From assembly GCA_018434685.1 (NCBI GenBank), contig JAHDOV010000006.1, positions 150,180 to 214,179 on the forward strand: a stretch of DNA of 64,000 bases, in the 5' to 3' direction. The translations under genes and the position numbers were made by a program. The notes under the pieces were generated by a model. The model saw nothing but the letters and a program-made list of their open reading frames with translations. It did not search any database and had not been told where the DNA came from. Positions 16,081 through 24,296 of the stretch are shown here, piece by piece. The DNA is from Deltaproteobacteria bacterium. Its GTDB lineage: Bacteria; Desulfobacterota; Desulfomonilia; UBA1062. Numbering within the stretch: position 1 is the first letter of the stretch; each line of letters starts with the position of its first letter.

Positions 16081-16446
16081 ATGAAGATCGCACTGCCTAC
16101 GAGCGGAAACATGGTTGATGGGCATTTCGGGCACTGTGAACATTTTACCGTGATCACGGTGGACGACCAGAAAAAGATCGTGAACCAGGAGATTGTCCAG
16201 CCTCCGGCGGGCTGCGGCTGTAAGACCAACATCGTGGGTACACTGGCTGGAATGGGAGTAACCGTGATGCTTGCCGGCAACATGGGCGGCGGAGCGGTCA
16301 ATGTGCTGACCTCCTACGGGATCAAGGTGGTCCGCGGCTGCAGCGGCGATGTGCGCACCGTGGTCGAGGCATGGCTCGCAGGTTCGCTGAGCGACTCCGG
16401 ATCGTCATGCGCCGCCCACGACGGGTGCGGTGAACATCACCACTAG
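16081..16446 (+). CDS. NifX/NifB-type dinitrogenase cofactor-like protein
   Basis: 121 residues of the NifX/NafY/NifB C-terminal fold. The start MKIALPTSGNMVDGHFGHCEH is the typical beginning, with the FGHCEHF loop; AGCGCKTNIVGTLAGMGVTV and NMGGGAVNVL complete the domain. The C-terminus has a metal-binding-like tail (SSCAAHDGCGEHHH). The ATG at 16081 follows GGAGAAAG. In nitrogenase systems such proteins carry FeMo-cofactor precursors, but small stand-alone versions are widespread in anaerobes without nif genes beside them, and no nif gene is nearby. A general Fe-S or metal chaperone role is the best guess. Confidence 0.88.
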   Translation: MKIALPTSGNMVDGHFGHCEHFTVITVDDQKKIVNQEIVQPPAGCGCKTNIVGTLAGMGVTVMLAGNMGGGAVNVLTSYGIKVVRGCSGDVRTVVEAWLAGSLSDSGSSCAAHDGCGEHHH

Positions 16447-16560
16447 AATCTCCCTCAAATAATCGGGCACGGGGTTTGTAGCTGCCGGTTCAGGGGCCTG
16501 TGAGTTATGCTGCAACCTCCGAACCCGATTGACCGTACAAGCCAGGATTATTAGCCGGCC

Positions 16561-16722
16561 TCAGAACCTGTGGGAATACCCGAAGAATACCCTGTTGCGA
16601 CCGATACCCACCATGGGCACGCCCTTCTTGTCCGGAGCCAGGCCCAGGAAGAAACTGTGGGCGAAGGAGCACCTGACGTAATCCTCAGAGATGCCGGCGA
16701 TCACCTCTATGACGCCGGCTCG
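16561..16722 (-). pseudogene. Open coding-like tail in frame with the GIY-YIG gene
   Basis: After the TGA of the GIY-YIG gene (16723-16725) the same frame continues for 53 codons to another stop: RAGVIEVIAGISEDY ... VGIGRNRVFFGYSHRF. The composition is protein-like and unlike random sequence, but it has no start codon or RBS and matches no family I know. It could be the remnant 3' end of a lost gene, or a readthrough extension. Low confidence. Confidence 0.3.
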
Positions 16723-17037
16723 TCACGGGGAGAGGGTGTCTTCCTGATCGAGCCTGAGGAATGCCATGAGCTCATCCCTGCTGAAACAACCTGCAACGAT
16801 GAGCTCTTTCTTCTGCCTCGAGAGCTTCTTGATCTGATACTCGATCCGAGCGGCCATGCCTCTGCTGCCGATGCTGACCTCGTAGACCTTCTCAATGCAG
16901 GAGAACGATCTGGTATACTTCGCCGCCCTGTTGTTTCGTGCAGCATGTTCGCCCACCCTCCGATGCACATCGGTGCTGATGCCCGTGTAGAGAAACCGGT
17001 CATCGCAGCGCAGGATATAAACAGACCACTCACTCAT
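16723..17037 (-). CDS. GIY-YIG nuclease-superfamily protein (UPF0213-like)
   Basis: 104 residues. WSVYILRCDDRFLYTGISTD at the N-terminus carries the VYIL and YTGI forms of the GIY-YIG motif, followed by the catalytic-arginine helix VHRRVGEHA and the later YEV...RIEYQIKKLSR with the metal-binding Glu. This is the compact single-domain form (YhbQ/UPF0213 type). ATG at 17037 matches the family start; a GTG at 17052 is possible. No good RBS. Single gene, no operon partner. Confidence 0.85.
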   Translation of the reverse strand: MSEWSVYILRCDDRFLYTGISTDVHRRVGEHAARNNRAAKYTRSFSCIEKVYEVSIGSRGMAARIEYQIKKLSRQKKELIVAGCFSRDELMAFLRLDQEDTLSP

Positions 17038-17149
17038 GGGGTTCGGGCACACATGCCTGCGTGGTGAGAACCGGTTAACTTATGCCTCATCGTTTCTCCA
17101 CATGAACAGGGCTGACGGTCAACTATCCTCTTTCTCCTGCCTGTAGAAT

Positions 17150-17177
17150 CGTGGCCCGGGGTCTTCTCCCGGCCACG
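17150..17177 (-). terminator. Hairpin downstream of adenine deaminase
   Basis: On the minus strand CGTGGCC / GGCCACG forms a 7-bp GC stem extended by three more pairs after a bulge, 35 bases past the adenine deaminase stop. No run of T follows, only ATTCT, so termination strength is uncertain. Confidence 0.45.
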
Positions 17178-17211
17178 GTATCTTCTGCTGCCGTGCTGCC
17201 GGCGGTACTGC

Positions 17212-18990
17212 CTATACGAGCACATCCACAAATTTGAAGTTGAGGGTGTCCACCAGACCGCGGTTGCTGATGCGCAGCTCCGGCAGCACGGGCAGTCCGA
17301 GCAGGGCCATGGTCATGAAGGGCGAGACGAGATTGCAGCCGAGCTGTTTCCATGCCTCATCGAGCTTCTCAACCTGCGCCTGCACCTCTTTCACGGGCCG
17401 GTCGGTGAGCAGCCCGGCTACGGGAAGCTCCAGCAAAGCCAGGATCTTTCCATCCCGTACTGCGATCATGCCGCCGCCTGCCTTTACCAGTTCATTGCCG
17501 GCAAAGGCCATGTCCGCTTCATTCACGCCGACGATGAGCAGGTTGTGCGAGTCGTGGGCCACGGTGGAGGCCACGGCCCCGGCCTTGAGGCCGAAACCCC
17601 TGGTAAAGCCGAGCCCTCTTGTGCCGGTGGCATTGTGGCGCTCGAACAGGGCCACCTTGGCGACATCCTGGGCTGTGTCAGCAGGGACATTGCCTTCCAC
17701 CACGGGCAGGTCTGCGGTGATGTGGCGGGTGCCGACCTTTGCCTCCTCGATCTCCATGACCCGCACGGTTGCGGTCTCGCCGTCTGCGGCCAGGAGGAAA
17801 TCCTCTAAGGTCAGCGTCTTGCCGAGGTTGACGGTATGCTTCGACCAGTCCGGGTAGGTGAGGGGTGCTTCGGTCCTGATCATCCGGCCGTCTTCAGCAA
17901 CCAGAGATCCGCCGATGATGACCTTGTCAACCGTGACACGACTCAGGTCGCTGATTAACAGGATGTCCGCCACCTTGGACGGGGAAATGCTGCCGAAATC
18001 CTTGCTCATCATGAAGCATTCGGCGGTATTGAGCGTCACCATCTCGATGGCGGTTATTGGATTGACGCCCTCTTCGATGGCCCGCCGCACGATATGGTCA
18101 AGATGTCCCAGTTTGACCAGTGTGTCCGGGTGGGTATCGTCGCTGACGAGAACGGCAAACCGGCTGGAGAGCTGATATTCGGTGATGGCGCGGATCACTT
18201 CTTTCAGGTCATGCCAGGCAGAGCCTTCCCTGATCTTGGCGTACAGGCCCAGCCGCATCTTGGCCACGGCATCTTCGGCCCTGACCGATTCGTGGCAGGA
18301 GCGAACGCCTGAGGCCACATAGGCATTGAGCATGGACCCGGTATCGGGGATGGAGAAATGCCCGGTCACCGGCTTGCCTGCTGCCAGTGTTACGGCGATC
18401 TCCCGGTGCGTCTCAGGGTCGCTGAAGACCACGCCGGGGAAGTTCATCAACTCGCCGAGCCCGGCCATGTTTTCCCACTGCAGGGCCTGGGCTATCTCGT
18501 CGGCCCCGATCACTGCCCCGGCATCTTCAAACCCCGGGGCCGCAGGAACACACGACGGCACTGTGGCATAGACCCGCAGCTGCACCTGCCGTGCCTCGTC
18601 CATCATGAGCCTGACGCCCCTGAGCCCGAGCACATTGGCGATCTCATGGGGGTCCATGAAGATGGCGGTGGTGCCGTGGGGAACCACGGTGTTGCTGTAC
18701 TGGGACACGGTCATCATGCTGCTCTCCACGTGGATGTGGCCGTCCATGAAGCCCGGCGCGAGGTAATACCCGCTCGCATCGATCACCTCGGTACCCTCGC
18801 CGATACAGCCGGAGGCATCTCCCACCAGGGCAATACGCCCCTTGTACACGGCCACGTCGATGCCCGAGAGAATCTCGTGGGTGTTCACGTTCACGAGCCG
18901 GCCGTTTTTAATCACCAGCTCTGCCGGGCGTCTGCCCATGGCTACATCGCTCAGTTCGGCTGTTATCTTCTCCAGAGGAATTATTGCCAT
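17212..18990 (-). CDS. ade: Adenine deaminase
   Basis: 592 residues, full length for the bacterial Ade/AdeC family of the amidohydrolase superfamily. It converts adenine to hypoxanthine plus ammonia in purine salvage. Metal-site motifs visible: GHIHVESSMMT (about 84-94), DPHEIANVLG (112-121), GHFSIPDTG, the HESVRAEDAVAKMRLGLYAK stretch (about 234-253) and VSDDTHPDTLVKLGHLD (284-300). The C-terminal Ade domain includes VAHDSHNLLIVG. A good AAGGAGATGGT site precedes the ATG. Expressed alone; 226 bases separate it from the pyrophosphatase upstream. Confidence 0.97.
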   Translation of the reverse strand: MAIIPLEKITAELSDVAMGRRPAELVIKNGRLVNVNTHEILSGIDVAVYKGRIALVGDASGCIGEGTEVIDASGYYLAPGFMDGHIHVESSMMTVSQYSNTVVPHGTTAIFMDPHEIANVLGLRGVRLMMDEARQVQLRVYATVPSCVPAAPGFEDAGAVIGADEIAQALQWENMAGLGELMNFPGVVFSDPETHREIAVTLAAGKPVTGHFSIPDTGSMLNAYVASGVRSCHESVRAEDAVAKMRLGLYAKIREGSAWHDLKEVIRAITEYQLSSRFAVLVSDDTHPDTLVKLGHLDHIVRRAIEEGVNPITAIEMVTLNTAECFMMSKDFGSISPSKVADILLISDLSRVTVDKVIIGGSLVAEDGRMIRTEAPLTYPDWSKHTVNLGKTLTLEDFLLAADGETATVRVMEIEEAKVGTRHITADLPVVEGNVPADTAQDVAKVALFERHNATGTRGLGFTRGFGLKAGAVASTVAHDSHNLLIVGVNEADMAFAGNELVKAGGGMIAVRDGKILALLELPVAGLLTDRPVKEVQAQVEKLDEAWKQLGCNLVSPFMTMALLGLPVLPELRISNRGLVDTLNFKFVDVLV

Positions 18991-19216
18991 ACCATCTCCT
19001 TCCAGCTGCCAAAAGCATGGTCAGCGGCAGTCTCTGTTTCTGGTGTATAGTCAGGGCTGAAACACAACCTTATTTTCTGTAGTATGGACAGACCCGTCCG
19101 TCAAGGCAAAGCATGCTCCGCACAAGGGATTTTTCGGGGTTTTATTCCACGGGGTGCGCACCGTAGGCCACCCGGATTCCGGCAGCGGGCGACCGTGTCG
19201 ACTCTTATCCGGCGGA

Positions 19217-20887
19217 TCAGATCCTCTCAAAGGCCTTGAGCAGGGCCGGCAGAAGCTGCTTCTTGCGGCTCACGATGCCCCGCAGGTCGTAGAGGTTTGC
19301 CTCTCGAGGCTGAAAGGGCAGGGCGTGGAGGAGCTTCGGACTGCCCGCCACGGCGAGCAGCGAATTCTCCCGCACCACATCGGTAATGAACAGGGCGGCA
19401 AAGGCTGTGCCGGTCTGTTCCACATACTCGCCCAGGGCCTTCATGATGGCATCCTGGCTGTTGAGGAAGTTCTCGAAGCCTGCCTCCTCCACCTGTGAAA
19501 CCGCGAACGTGGTGTTGCCGGCATGGTAGATCTTGCGGTCAGCTGCCAGCAGATCCGCTGTGGGCAGCGTTGCGATCATGGAGCCCACGTTGTAGTAGTC
19601 CTTCAGGAGCTTCTCCGGGTCTGCCCCGGAACGCGCCTTCAGGTATTCGAGCGCCTGCCTGTCTCTCTGGGTGGTGGTCGGGGAGCGCAGCAGCAGGGTG
19701 TCGGTAATGAGGCCGCCCATGAGAATCCCGGCGATCTCGGGAGCAGGCTCGAGCCCTGCCATGCGGTAGCGCTCTGTTACCAGGGTGCTCGTGCTGCCCA
19801 CGATGTCGTTTATGACCACGATAGGCTGCTGGGTGGGGGCCATGCCGATGCGGTGGTGGTCGAGGATCTCCACGATGGGTACTTCCGATGCCCCCTTCAC
19901 CGCCTGGTTCAGCTCGTTGTGGTCCACCAGGATCAGCTGTACCGACGAGACCTCGTCGAGCGTAAAACGGCTGAGCGTTCCCAGGAGCGTATTGTCATCG
20001 TCGAGAACAGGAAAGTTGTCTTCCCGCTTGCTCTTGACCTGGTGGGCGATGTCACTGATCTTGTCCTGGCTCGCGAACCTGGTGGTATAGGGCTGAAGCG
20101 AGGCGTCAACCGGGCTGGAGAACTTGAGGCGGCGCACCGCGGTGGCCGAATCAAAGGGTGTCTGCAGCACCGTGGTGCCATTGCTGCGTGCCAGTTTCAG
20201 CAGGTCGAGATCCACCGGTGCATTGCCGGTAACGATCATCAGCGCGACCCCGTTCTCGATGAGGAGCCGGTGGATGTCACTGCGATCACCGACAACGATG
20301 GTCATCTGCTCCCTGTTTTCACGCAGGATATCCCCGTGGAGCTTTTCCATGCTCATGGCTCCCACATACACGTTGAACCGCCGCATGCTGTCGGCATCTC
20401 CCGCCAGGCTGGCGAGGCGGGCATTCAGGGAGTGAGCCGCCAGGTTTATGGTTGTTTCAATACTCTTGCCCACGACGCCTTCTCCGGTTCCCTCGAAGTC
20501 GGTGTTGCGGGCCTTCTGGAACATCCTGTCGGCAAGATCGAAGAGGCTGATCATGCCGACGAATTTGCCGTCCTGGCTGGTGACCGGCACCCGGGACATC
20601 TGACTGCACCTCAGAAAATCCATGGCCTCCAGCAGTGTCTGTCCGGTATAGACAACGTGGGGAGAGGTGTCCATCAGGTCGCAGACGCGGGGTGATACAT
20701 CCTCGATGATCTCCGGCAGCGGGACATCGAACGTCCGGTAGAGATACTCTGTCCGTGCGCCTGGCCTGCCTGCACAGGCACACACTACATTGTCATACCC
20801 CATCATGGTCTTCAGGGCAGCATAGCCGGTGGCTGCGGCGCAGCTGTCGGTATCGGGATTGCGGTGGCCGATAACAATTGTTTTCAT
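19217..20887 (-). CDS. Manganese-dependent inorganic pyrophosphatase with CBS-DRTGG insert
   Basis: 556 residues, a family II pyrophosphatase of the nucleotide-regulated type. N-terminal DHH metal motif GHRNPDTDSC (6-15), two CBS domains flanking a DRTGG domain (about 70-300; note SQMSRVPVTSQDGKFVGMIS), then VDHNEL, EILDHHRIGM (DHH) and the C-terminal DHHA2 with the signature SRKKQ near the end. It hydrolyses PPi to phosphate in the cytoplasm, and CBS forms bind AMP, ADP or diadenosine polyphosphates (family knowledge). ATG at 20887 follows TTTGGAG at 6 bases; the longer frame upstream overlaps the next gene and is not used. Confidence 0.95.
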   Translation of the reverse strand: MKTIVIGHRNPDTDSCAAATGYAALKTMMGYDNVVCACAGRPGARTEYLYRTFDVPLPEIIEDVSPRVCDLMDTSPHVVYTGQTLLEAMDFLRCSQMSRVPVTSQDGKFVGMISLFDLADRMFQKARNTDFEGTGEGVVGKSIETTINLAAHSLNARLASLAGDADSMRRFNVYVGAMSMEKLHGDILRENREQMTIVVGDRSDIHRLLIENGVALMIVTGNAPVDLDLLKLARSNGTTVLQTPFDSATAVRRLKFSSPVDASLQPYTTRFASQDKISDIAHQVKSKREDNFPVLDDDNTLLGTLSRFTLDEVSSVQLILVDHNELNQAVKGASEVPIVEILDHHRIGMAPTQQPIVVINDIVGSTSTLVTERYRMAGLEPAPEIAGILMGGLITDTLLLRSPTTTQRDRQALEYLKARSGADPEKLLKDYYNVGSMIATLPTADLLAADRKIYHAGNTTFAVSQVEEAGFENFLNSQDAIMKALGEYVEQTGTAFAALFITDVVRENSLLAVAGSPKLLHALPFQPREANLYDLRGIVSRKKQLLPALLKAFERI

Positions 20888-20991
20888 GTGAACTCCAAAA
20901 AAAGATTTGCCCGGAAAAACACTAGACACAGGGACCAATAAATCTATTGGGTGACTCGTGTCAATGCTTTTGCAGAAAAGACAGGGCAGGG

Positions 20992-22131
20992 TTACTGGTG
21001 CGAGGCGCTTTCCGATACAGTGTTCTGCTGTTCCTGGACGTGAAGGGTCACGCGGAGAATCTCGCCTGGATGCCACAGGCGCATGCGTGGTCCCCACGTG
21101 CCCGTGCCGCGGCACACGATGGCTGTCATCCCGGCCACCTCGTAGCGGCCTTCCAGCAGAGGGTAGGTGAGCCGGACCACATAGCCGAAGGGCCAGATCT
21201 GCCCGCCGTGGGTGTGACCGCTGAGCATGAGCCCCACACCTTCAGCTGCTGCCCTCTCTGCCTGCCAGGGGGTATGAGAGAGGAGGATCGTTGCGCCCGG
21301 AGGCCGGCCTGCAAGCGCGCGGGAAAGGGGATCGCCGTTCCTGCCCGAGCGGTGCATGGCCGTAAGATCCTCGATGCCAGCAAGGATTAGGCCGGGACTG
21401 AGTTCTGCCCAGCGGTTGAGCAGCACCTTGAAACCTGCCGCCTCGACCAGGGTGAGGCTGGTGTCGTTGCCGGGATGGAACTCGTGGTTGCCGGGCACTG
21501 CCCAGACGCCCAGGGGAGCAGAGAGGCGGCGCAGGACCGGGAGCATCTCCTCCTGGGCCACGCCGTGCCCTTCGAAGAGATCGCCGAGCAGGACGACAAG
21601 GTCTGGCCGCTGCTCGCCGACCTGCTCAACCCGTTGTTCCAGCCACTGCCTGCCGAGCTGTGAGCCGATGTGCAGGTCGGACATGGCGACGAGCACGGTG
21701 CCGTCGAGTTCGCGGGGGAGACCGGAGAGGTGCACGTCGTAGTCCTGTATCACCGGGGCCCGCATCCCCTGGACGAGCGCTATGGCGGAGAGCACCATGC
21801 CGGCCAGCAGCGCCGCACCCCTCAGTCTGGGTGCCAGACGGGGCAGGAGCTGGCCGAATCCGCTCATGAGTTCCACGCCGAGGAGAGAGACCGTGACGAG
21901 GAACAGCACAGACATCCAGGTCATGCCCGCCAGCTCCAGCCACTGTGCCGTCACGCCTGTGCCCCCGTGGCCGATAATGCGTCCGAAGAAAAAGACCGCC
22001 CACAGGACGATGCCTGTTCCCACGAGAGCCCTGCGGGAGACATGGCGTTTCAGGACCGGAACCGAGGAGGCGCGCCAGAAGACATACAGGTGCATGAGGG
22101 TGACAACGAGGGTCAGGAAGCTTCCGAACAT
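20992..22131 (-). CDS. Membrane-anchored metallophosphoesterase (YkuE/YaeI-like)
   Basis: 379 residues. About four hydrophobic segments occupy residues 1-125 (FLTLVVTLMHLYVFWRA, ALVGTGIVLWAVFFFG, SVLFLVTVSLLGVELM, AALLAGMVLSAIALVQG), then a calcineurin-like phosphoesterase domain: SDLHIG, GDLFEGHG, PGNHEFH, SHTPW and GHTHGGQIWPFG, a complete set of dimetal ligands. Relatives act on lipid-linked phosphodiesters such as UDP-diacylglucosamine, but the substrate here is unknown. No clear RBS before the ATG at 22131. It ends 105 bases before the pyrophosphatase start. Confidence 0.9.
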   Translation of the reverse strand: MFGSFLTLVVTLMHLYVFWRASSVPVLKRHVSRRALVGTGIVLWAVFFFGRIIGHGGTGVTAQWLELAGMTWMSVLFLVTVSLLGVELMSGFGQLLPRLAPRLRGAALLAGMVLSAIALVQGMRAPVIQDYDVHLSGLPRELDGTVLVAMSDLHIGSQLGRQWLEQRVEQVGEQRPDLVVLLGDLFEGHGVAQEEMLPVLRRLSAPLGVWAVPGNHEFHPGNDTSLTLVEAAGFKVLLNRWAELSPGLILAGIEDLTAMHRSGRNGDPLSRALAGRPPGATILLSHTPWQAERAAAEGVGLMLSGHTHGGQIWPFGYVVRLTYPLLEGRYEVAGMTAIVCRGTGTWGPRMRLWHPGEILRVTLHVQEQQNTVSESASHQ

Positions 22132-22237
22132 GACTGGGGAGTGTATGTCACGGGCTTCTCACAAGTCAAGAGAACTCGCTCGCCCCCTGTTTATCAGCCC
22201 TGCTTTGTCCCGGAAACAAGGAAAAGCGATATGGGGC

Positions 22238-22268
22238 TTGACAAGTGAGCCGTTGTGCTTCACATAAC
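22238..22268 (+). promoter_or_regulatory. Likely promoter of the leuA leader
   Basis: A consensus -35 TTGACA at 22238-22243 followed after 17-19 bases by CACATAAC, a weak -10. Transcription from here would start near 22275, just before the leader peptide reading frame. Confidence 0.5.
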
Positions 22269-22297
22269 AACAGTAGAAAGTTGAGGATAGCGGTACA

Positions 22298-22417
22298 ATG
22301 ATGGGCGCACGGACAGGTAACCTGGAGAAGGGATTCGACCTGCTGAACGAAGCAGGACTGCTGCTCCTTTGCCTGTTGCTTGATAACACACGCCCATTGG
22401 CTTGCGGTTATCCTTAA
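22298..22417 (+). CDS. leuL: Leucine-rich leader peptide of the leuA attenuator
   Basis: A 39-codon reading frame starting with ATG ATG and ending TAA. It contains eleven leucines, seven of them in the cluster GLLLLCLLLD (codons 20-29, bases 22355-22384), made of CTG, CTC, CTT and TTG codons. Such a run in a short frame just ahead of leuA is the hallmark of ribosome-mediated attenuation. A weak GAGG lies about 12 bases upstream. Stalling at the leucine codons when charged tRNA-Leu is scarce would leave the segment at 22391-22401 free; reading to the stop codon would cover it (see the antiterminator entry). Confidence 0.85.
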   Translation: MMGARTGNLEKGFDLLNEAGLLLLCLLLDNTRPLACGYP

Positions 22418-22454
22418 CCAACAGACAAAAAAGGAAACCAAAAGGCCATGGGCG
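22391..22454 (+). promoter_or_regulatory. Antiterminator helix of the leuA attenuator
   Basis: CGCCCAT (22391-22397) is complementary to ATGGGCG (22448-22454), and GGC (22399-22401) to GCC (22445-22447) past one bulged base. The right strand of this helix is the left arm of the terminator, so the two structures exclude each other. The left strand lies within the last codons of the leader peptide. Confidence 0.7.
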
Positions 22455-22476
22455 GAAACGCTCATGGCCTTTTTTA
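22441..22476 (+). terminator. Rho-independent terminator (attenuator) before leuA
   Basis: AAAGGCCATG / CATGGCCTTT forms a 10-bp stem, extended by G-U, G-C and C-G pairs to 13 bp around a 6-base loop, followed by a run of Ts (22470-22476). Located 25 bases before the leuA ATG. It should end transcription when leucine is plentiful. Confidence 0.9.
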
Positions 22477-22500
22477 TTTTATGAGAAAGGAGCACTACGT

Positions 22501-24024
22501 ATGGAAGCACATGATAATCGGATCTTCATCTTCGACACCACCCTCAGAGACGGCGAGCAGTCCCCCGGGGCCAGCATGAACATTCATGAGAAGCTTGGAT
22601 TTGCCCGGCAGCTCGAGCGGCTGGGAGTGGACATCATCGAGGCGGGTTTTCCCGTCGCTTCCGAAGGCGATTTTGCCGCGGTGCAGCAGATCGCCCGGGA
22701 GATCCGGGGGGTCCAGGTGGCTGGCCTTGCCCGTGCCAACACAGCCGATATCGACCGGGCATGGCAGGCCGTTGCGGATGCGGCCCGTCCACGTATCCAC
22801 ACGTTCATCTCATCGTCCGACATCCACCTCAAGCATCAGCTGCACAAGACCCGGGCCCAGGTGCTCAGGGAGGCCTGTGCTGCAGTCAGGCATGCCTGTA
22901 GCTATACCCCCAACGTGGAGTTCTCGCCCATGGATGCCACTCGTACCGATCGGGGATATCTGTGCGAACTGGTGGAGGCGGTCATCGCCGAAGGCGCCAC
23001 CACGGTCAATATCCCCGATACAGTAGGATACGCCATCCCGGAGGAATTCGGAGACCTGATCGCCGAACTCTTTGCCAGGGTGAAGAACATCCGCCAGGCC
23101 ATCATATCCGTGCACTGCCACAACGACCTCGGTCTGGCGGTGGCGTGCTCGCTTGCAGCGCTGCGCAACGGTGCCCGGCAGGTGGAATGCACCATCAACG
23201 GCATCGGCGAGCGTGCCGGCAATGCCGCCATGGAAGAGGTGGTCATGGCCATTGCCACACGCAGCGACCTCTTCGGGTTACACTCAGGTATCCATACCGA
23301 GAACTTCTTTCAGAGTTCGAAACTGCTGACCCAGATTACCGGCATACGGGTTCAGCCCAACAAGGCCATCGTCGGGGCAAACGCCTTTGCCCACGAGTCG
23401 GGAATACACCAGGACGGACTCATCAAAGACAAGACCACCTACGAGATCATGACCCCGCAGTCGGTGGGCATGACCGAGAGCAATATTGTTCTCGGCAAGC
23501 ACTCCGGCAGACACGCCATCGGTGATCACCTCCGCCAGATGGGCTACACCCTGAGCGATGACGAGCTCAACCGGGTCTTCCTGCGCTTCAAGGAACTGGC
23601 CGATCTCAAGAAGGAGATCTTCGACGAGGATCTCGAGGCCATTCTCTTTGAAGAGGTGTTCCGCATCGAAGAGCGCTACAACCTGGTGTATCTCAATGTG
23701 GTAAGCGGCAACGTGGCTATCCCCACTGCGACCATGCAGATGGAGGTCGACAAACAGCTGGTGCAGGAGGCCGGCTTTGGCGTGGGCCCGGTGGATGCAA
23801 CCTTCGACGCGATCCGCAAGATCACCAAGACCAATTACCCGCTCCTGAAATATCTGGTCAGCGCAGTGACGGGTGGAACCGATGCCCAGGGAGAGGCCAC
23901 GGTGCAGCTCAAGTACAACGGCCGGTCCGTGATGGGGCATGGGGCGCACCCCGATGTGCTCGTTGCCTCGGCCAAGGCCTATATCAATGCCCTGAACCGA
24001 CTGGAGTGGCTCAGGAAGGAATAA
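22501..24024 (+). CDS. leuA: 2-isopropylmalate synthase
   Basis: 507 residues, the usual length of the LeuA1 form. It condenses acetyl-CoA with 2-oxoisovalerate, the first committed step of leucine synthesis. Catalytic-domain motifs: DTTLRDGEQSPGASM (11-25), SVHCHNDLGLAVACS (about 201-215) with metal-binding HxH, INGIGERAGNAA, and HESGIHQDG. The C-terminal regulatory LeuA dimer domain, site of leucine feedback, is present (VSAVTGGTDAQGEATVQL ... PDVLVASAKAYINALNRL). ATG at 22501 has AAAGGAG 9 bases upstream. Transcription is controlled by the attenuator at 22298-22476. No other leu gene is adjacent. Confidence 0.97.
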   Translation: MEAHDNRIFIFDTTLRDGEQSPGASMNIHEKLGFARQLERLGVDIIEAGFPVASEGDFAAVQQIAREIRGVQVAGLARANTADIDRAWQAVADAARPRIHTFISSSDIHLKHQLHKTRAQVLREACAAVRHACSYTPNVEFSPMDATRTDRGYLCELVEAVIAEGATTVNIPDTVGYAIPEEFGDLIAELFARVKNIRQAIISVHCHNDLGLAVACSLAALRNGARQVECTINGIGERAGNAAMEEVVMAIATRSDLFGLHSGIHTENFFQSSKLLTQITGIRVQPNKAIVGANAFAHESGIHQDGLIKDKTTYEIMTPQSVGMTESNIVLGKHSGRHAIGDHLRQMGYTLSDDELNRVFLRFKELADLKKEIFDEDLEAILFEEVFRIEERYNLVYLNVVSGNVAIPTATMQMEVDKQLVQEAGFGVGPVDATFDAIRKITKTNYPLLKYLVSAVTGGTDAQGEATVQLKYNGRSVMGHGAHPDVLVASAKAYINALNRLEWLRKE

Positions 24025-24038
24025 GGAGGGCGTTTCAG

Positions 24039-24076
24039 CGGGCTGTTGCCTGAATAGTGATTCGAGCAACAGCCCG
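24039..24076 (+). terminator. Hairpin after leuA
   Basis: CGGGCTGTTGC (24039-24049) and GCAACAGCCCG (24066-24076) form a perfect 11-bp stem with a 16-base loop, 14 bases after the leuA stop. The downstream sequence TATTGATCTTCC is only mildly T-rich. The rest of 24077-24280 holds nothing recognisable. Confidence 0.6.
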
Positions 24077-24296
24077 TATTGATCTTCCCTGATACACGAT
24101 TATCTTATAGCTGATATTTCTTTCATAATGGTACTGTCCCTGCAGTTATATATTCAGCGTATTTCATCGCTGGATTGATGCCCTGTATTATAATCCGACC
24201 ACACTGAGCTGCCTGTTCCTGTTCACCACCCGGCACCGGCTGGCATTCAGCTTCAACCTGAACTCCTCAGGGAGCAGTAGAAAGGAGGATTCAGAT

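Noticed and set aside
16081..16446. Nitrogenase gene cluster
   Set aside because: Only a NifX-fold protein is present; no nifHDK, nifE, nifN or nifB nearby.
22238..22476. T-box leader upstream of leuA
   Set aside because: No TGGNACCGCG T-box sequence or specifier loop was found, while a leucine-rich leader peptide and classical hairpins are present.
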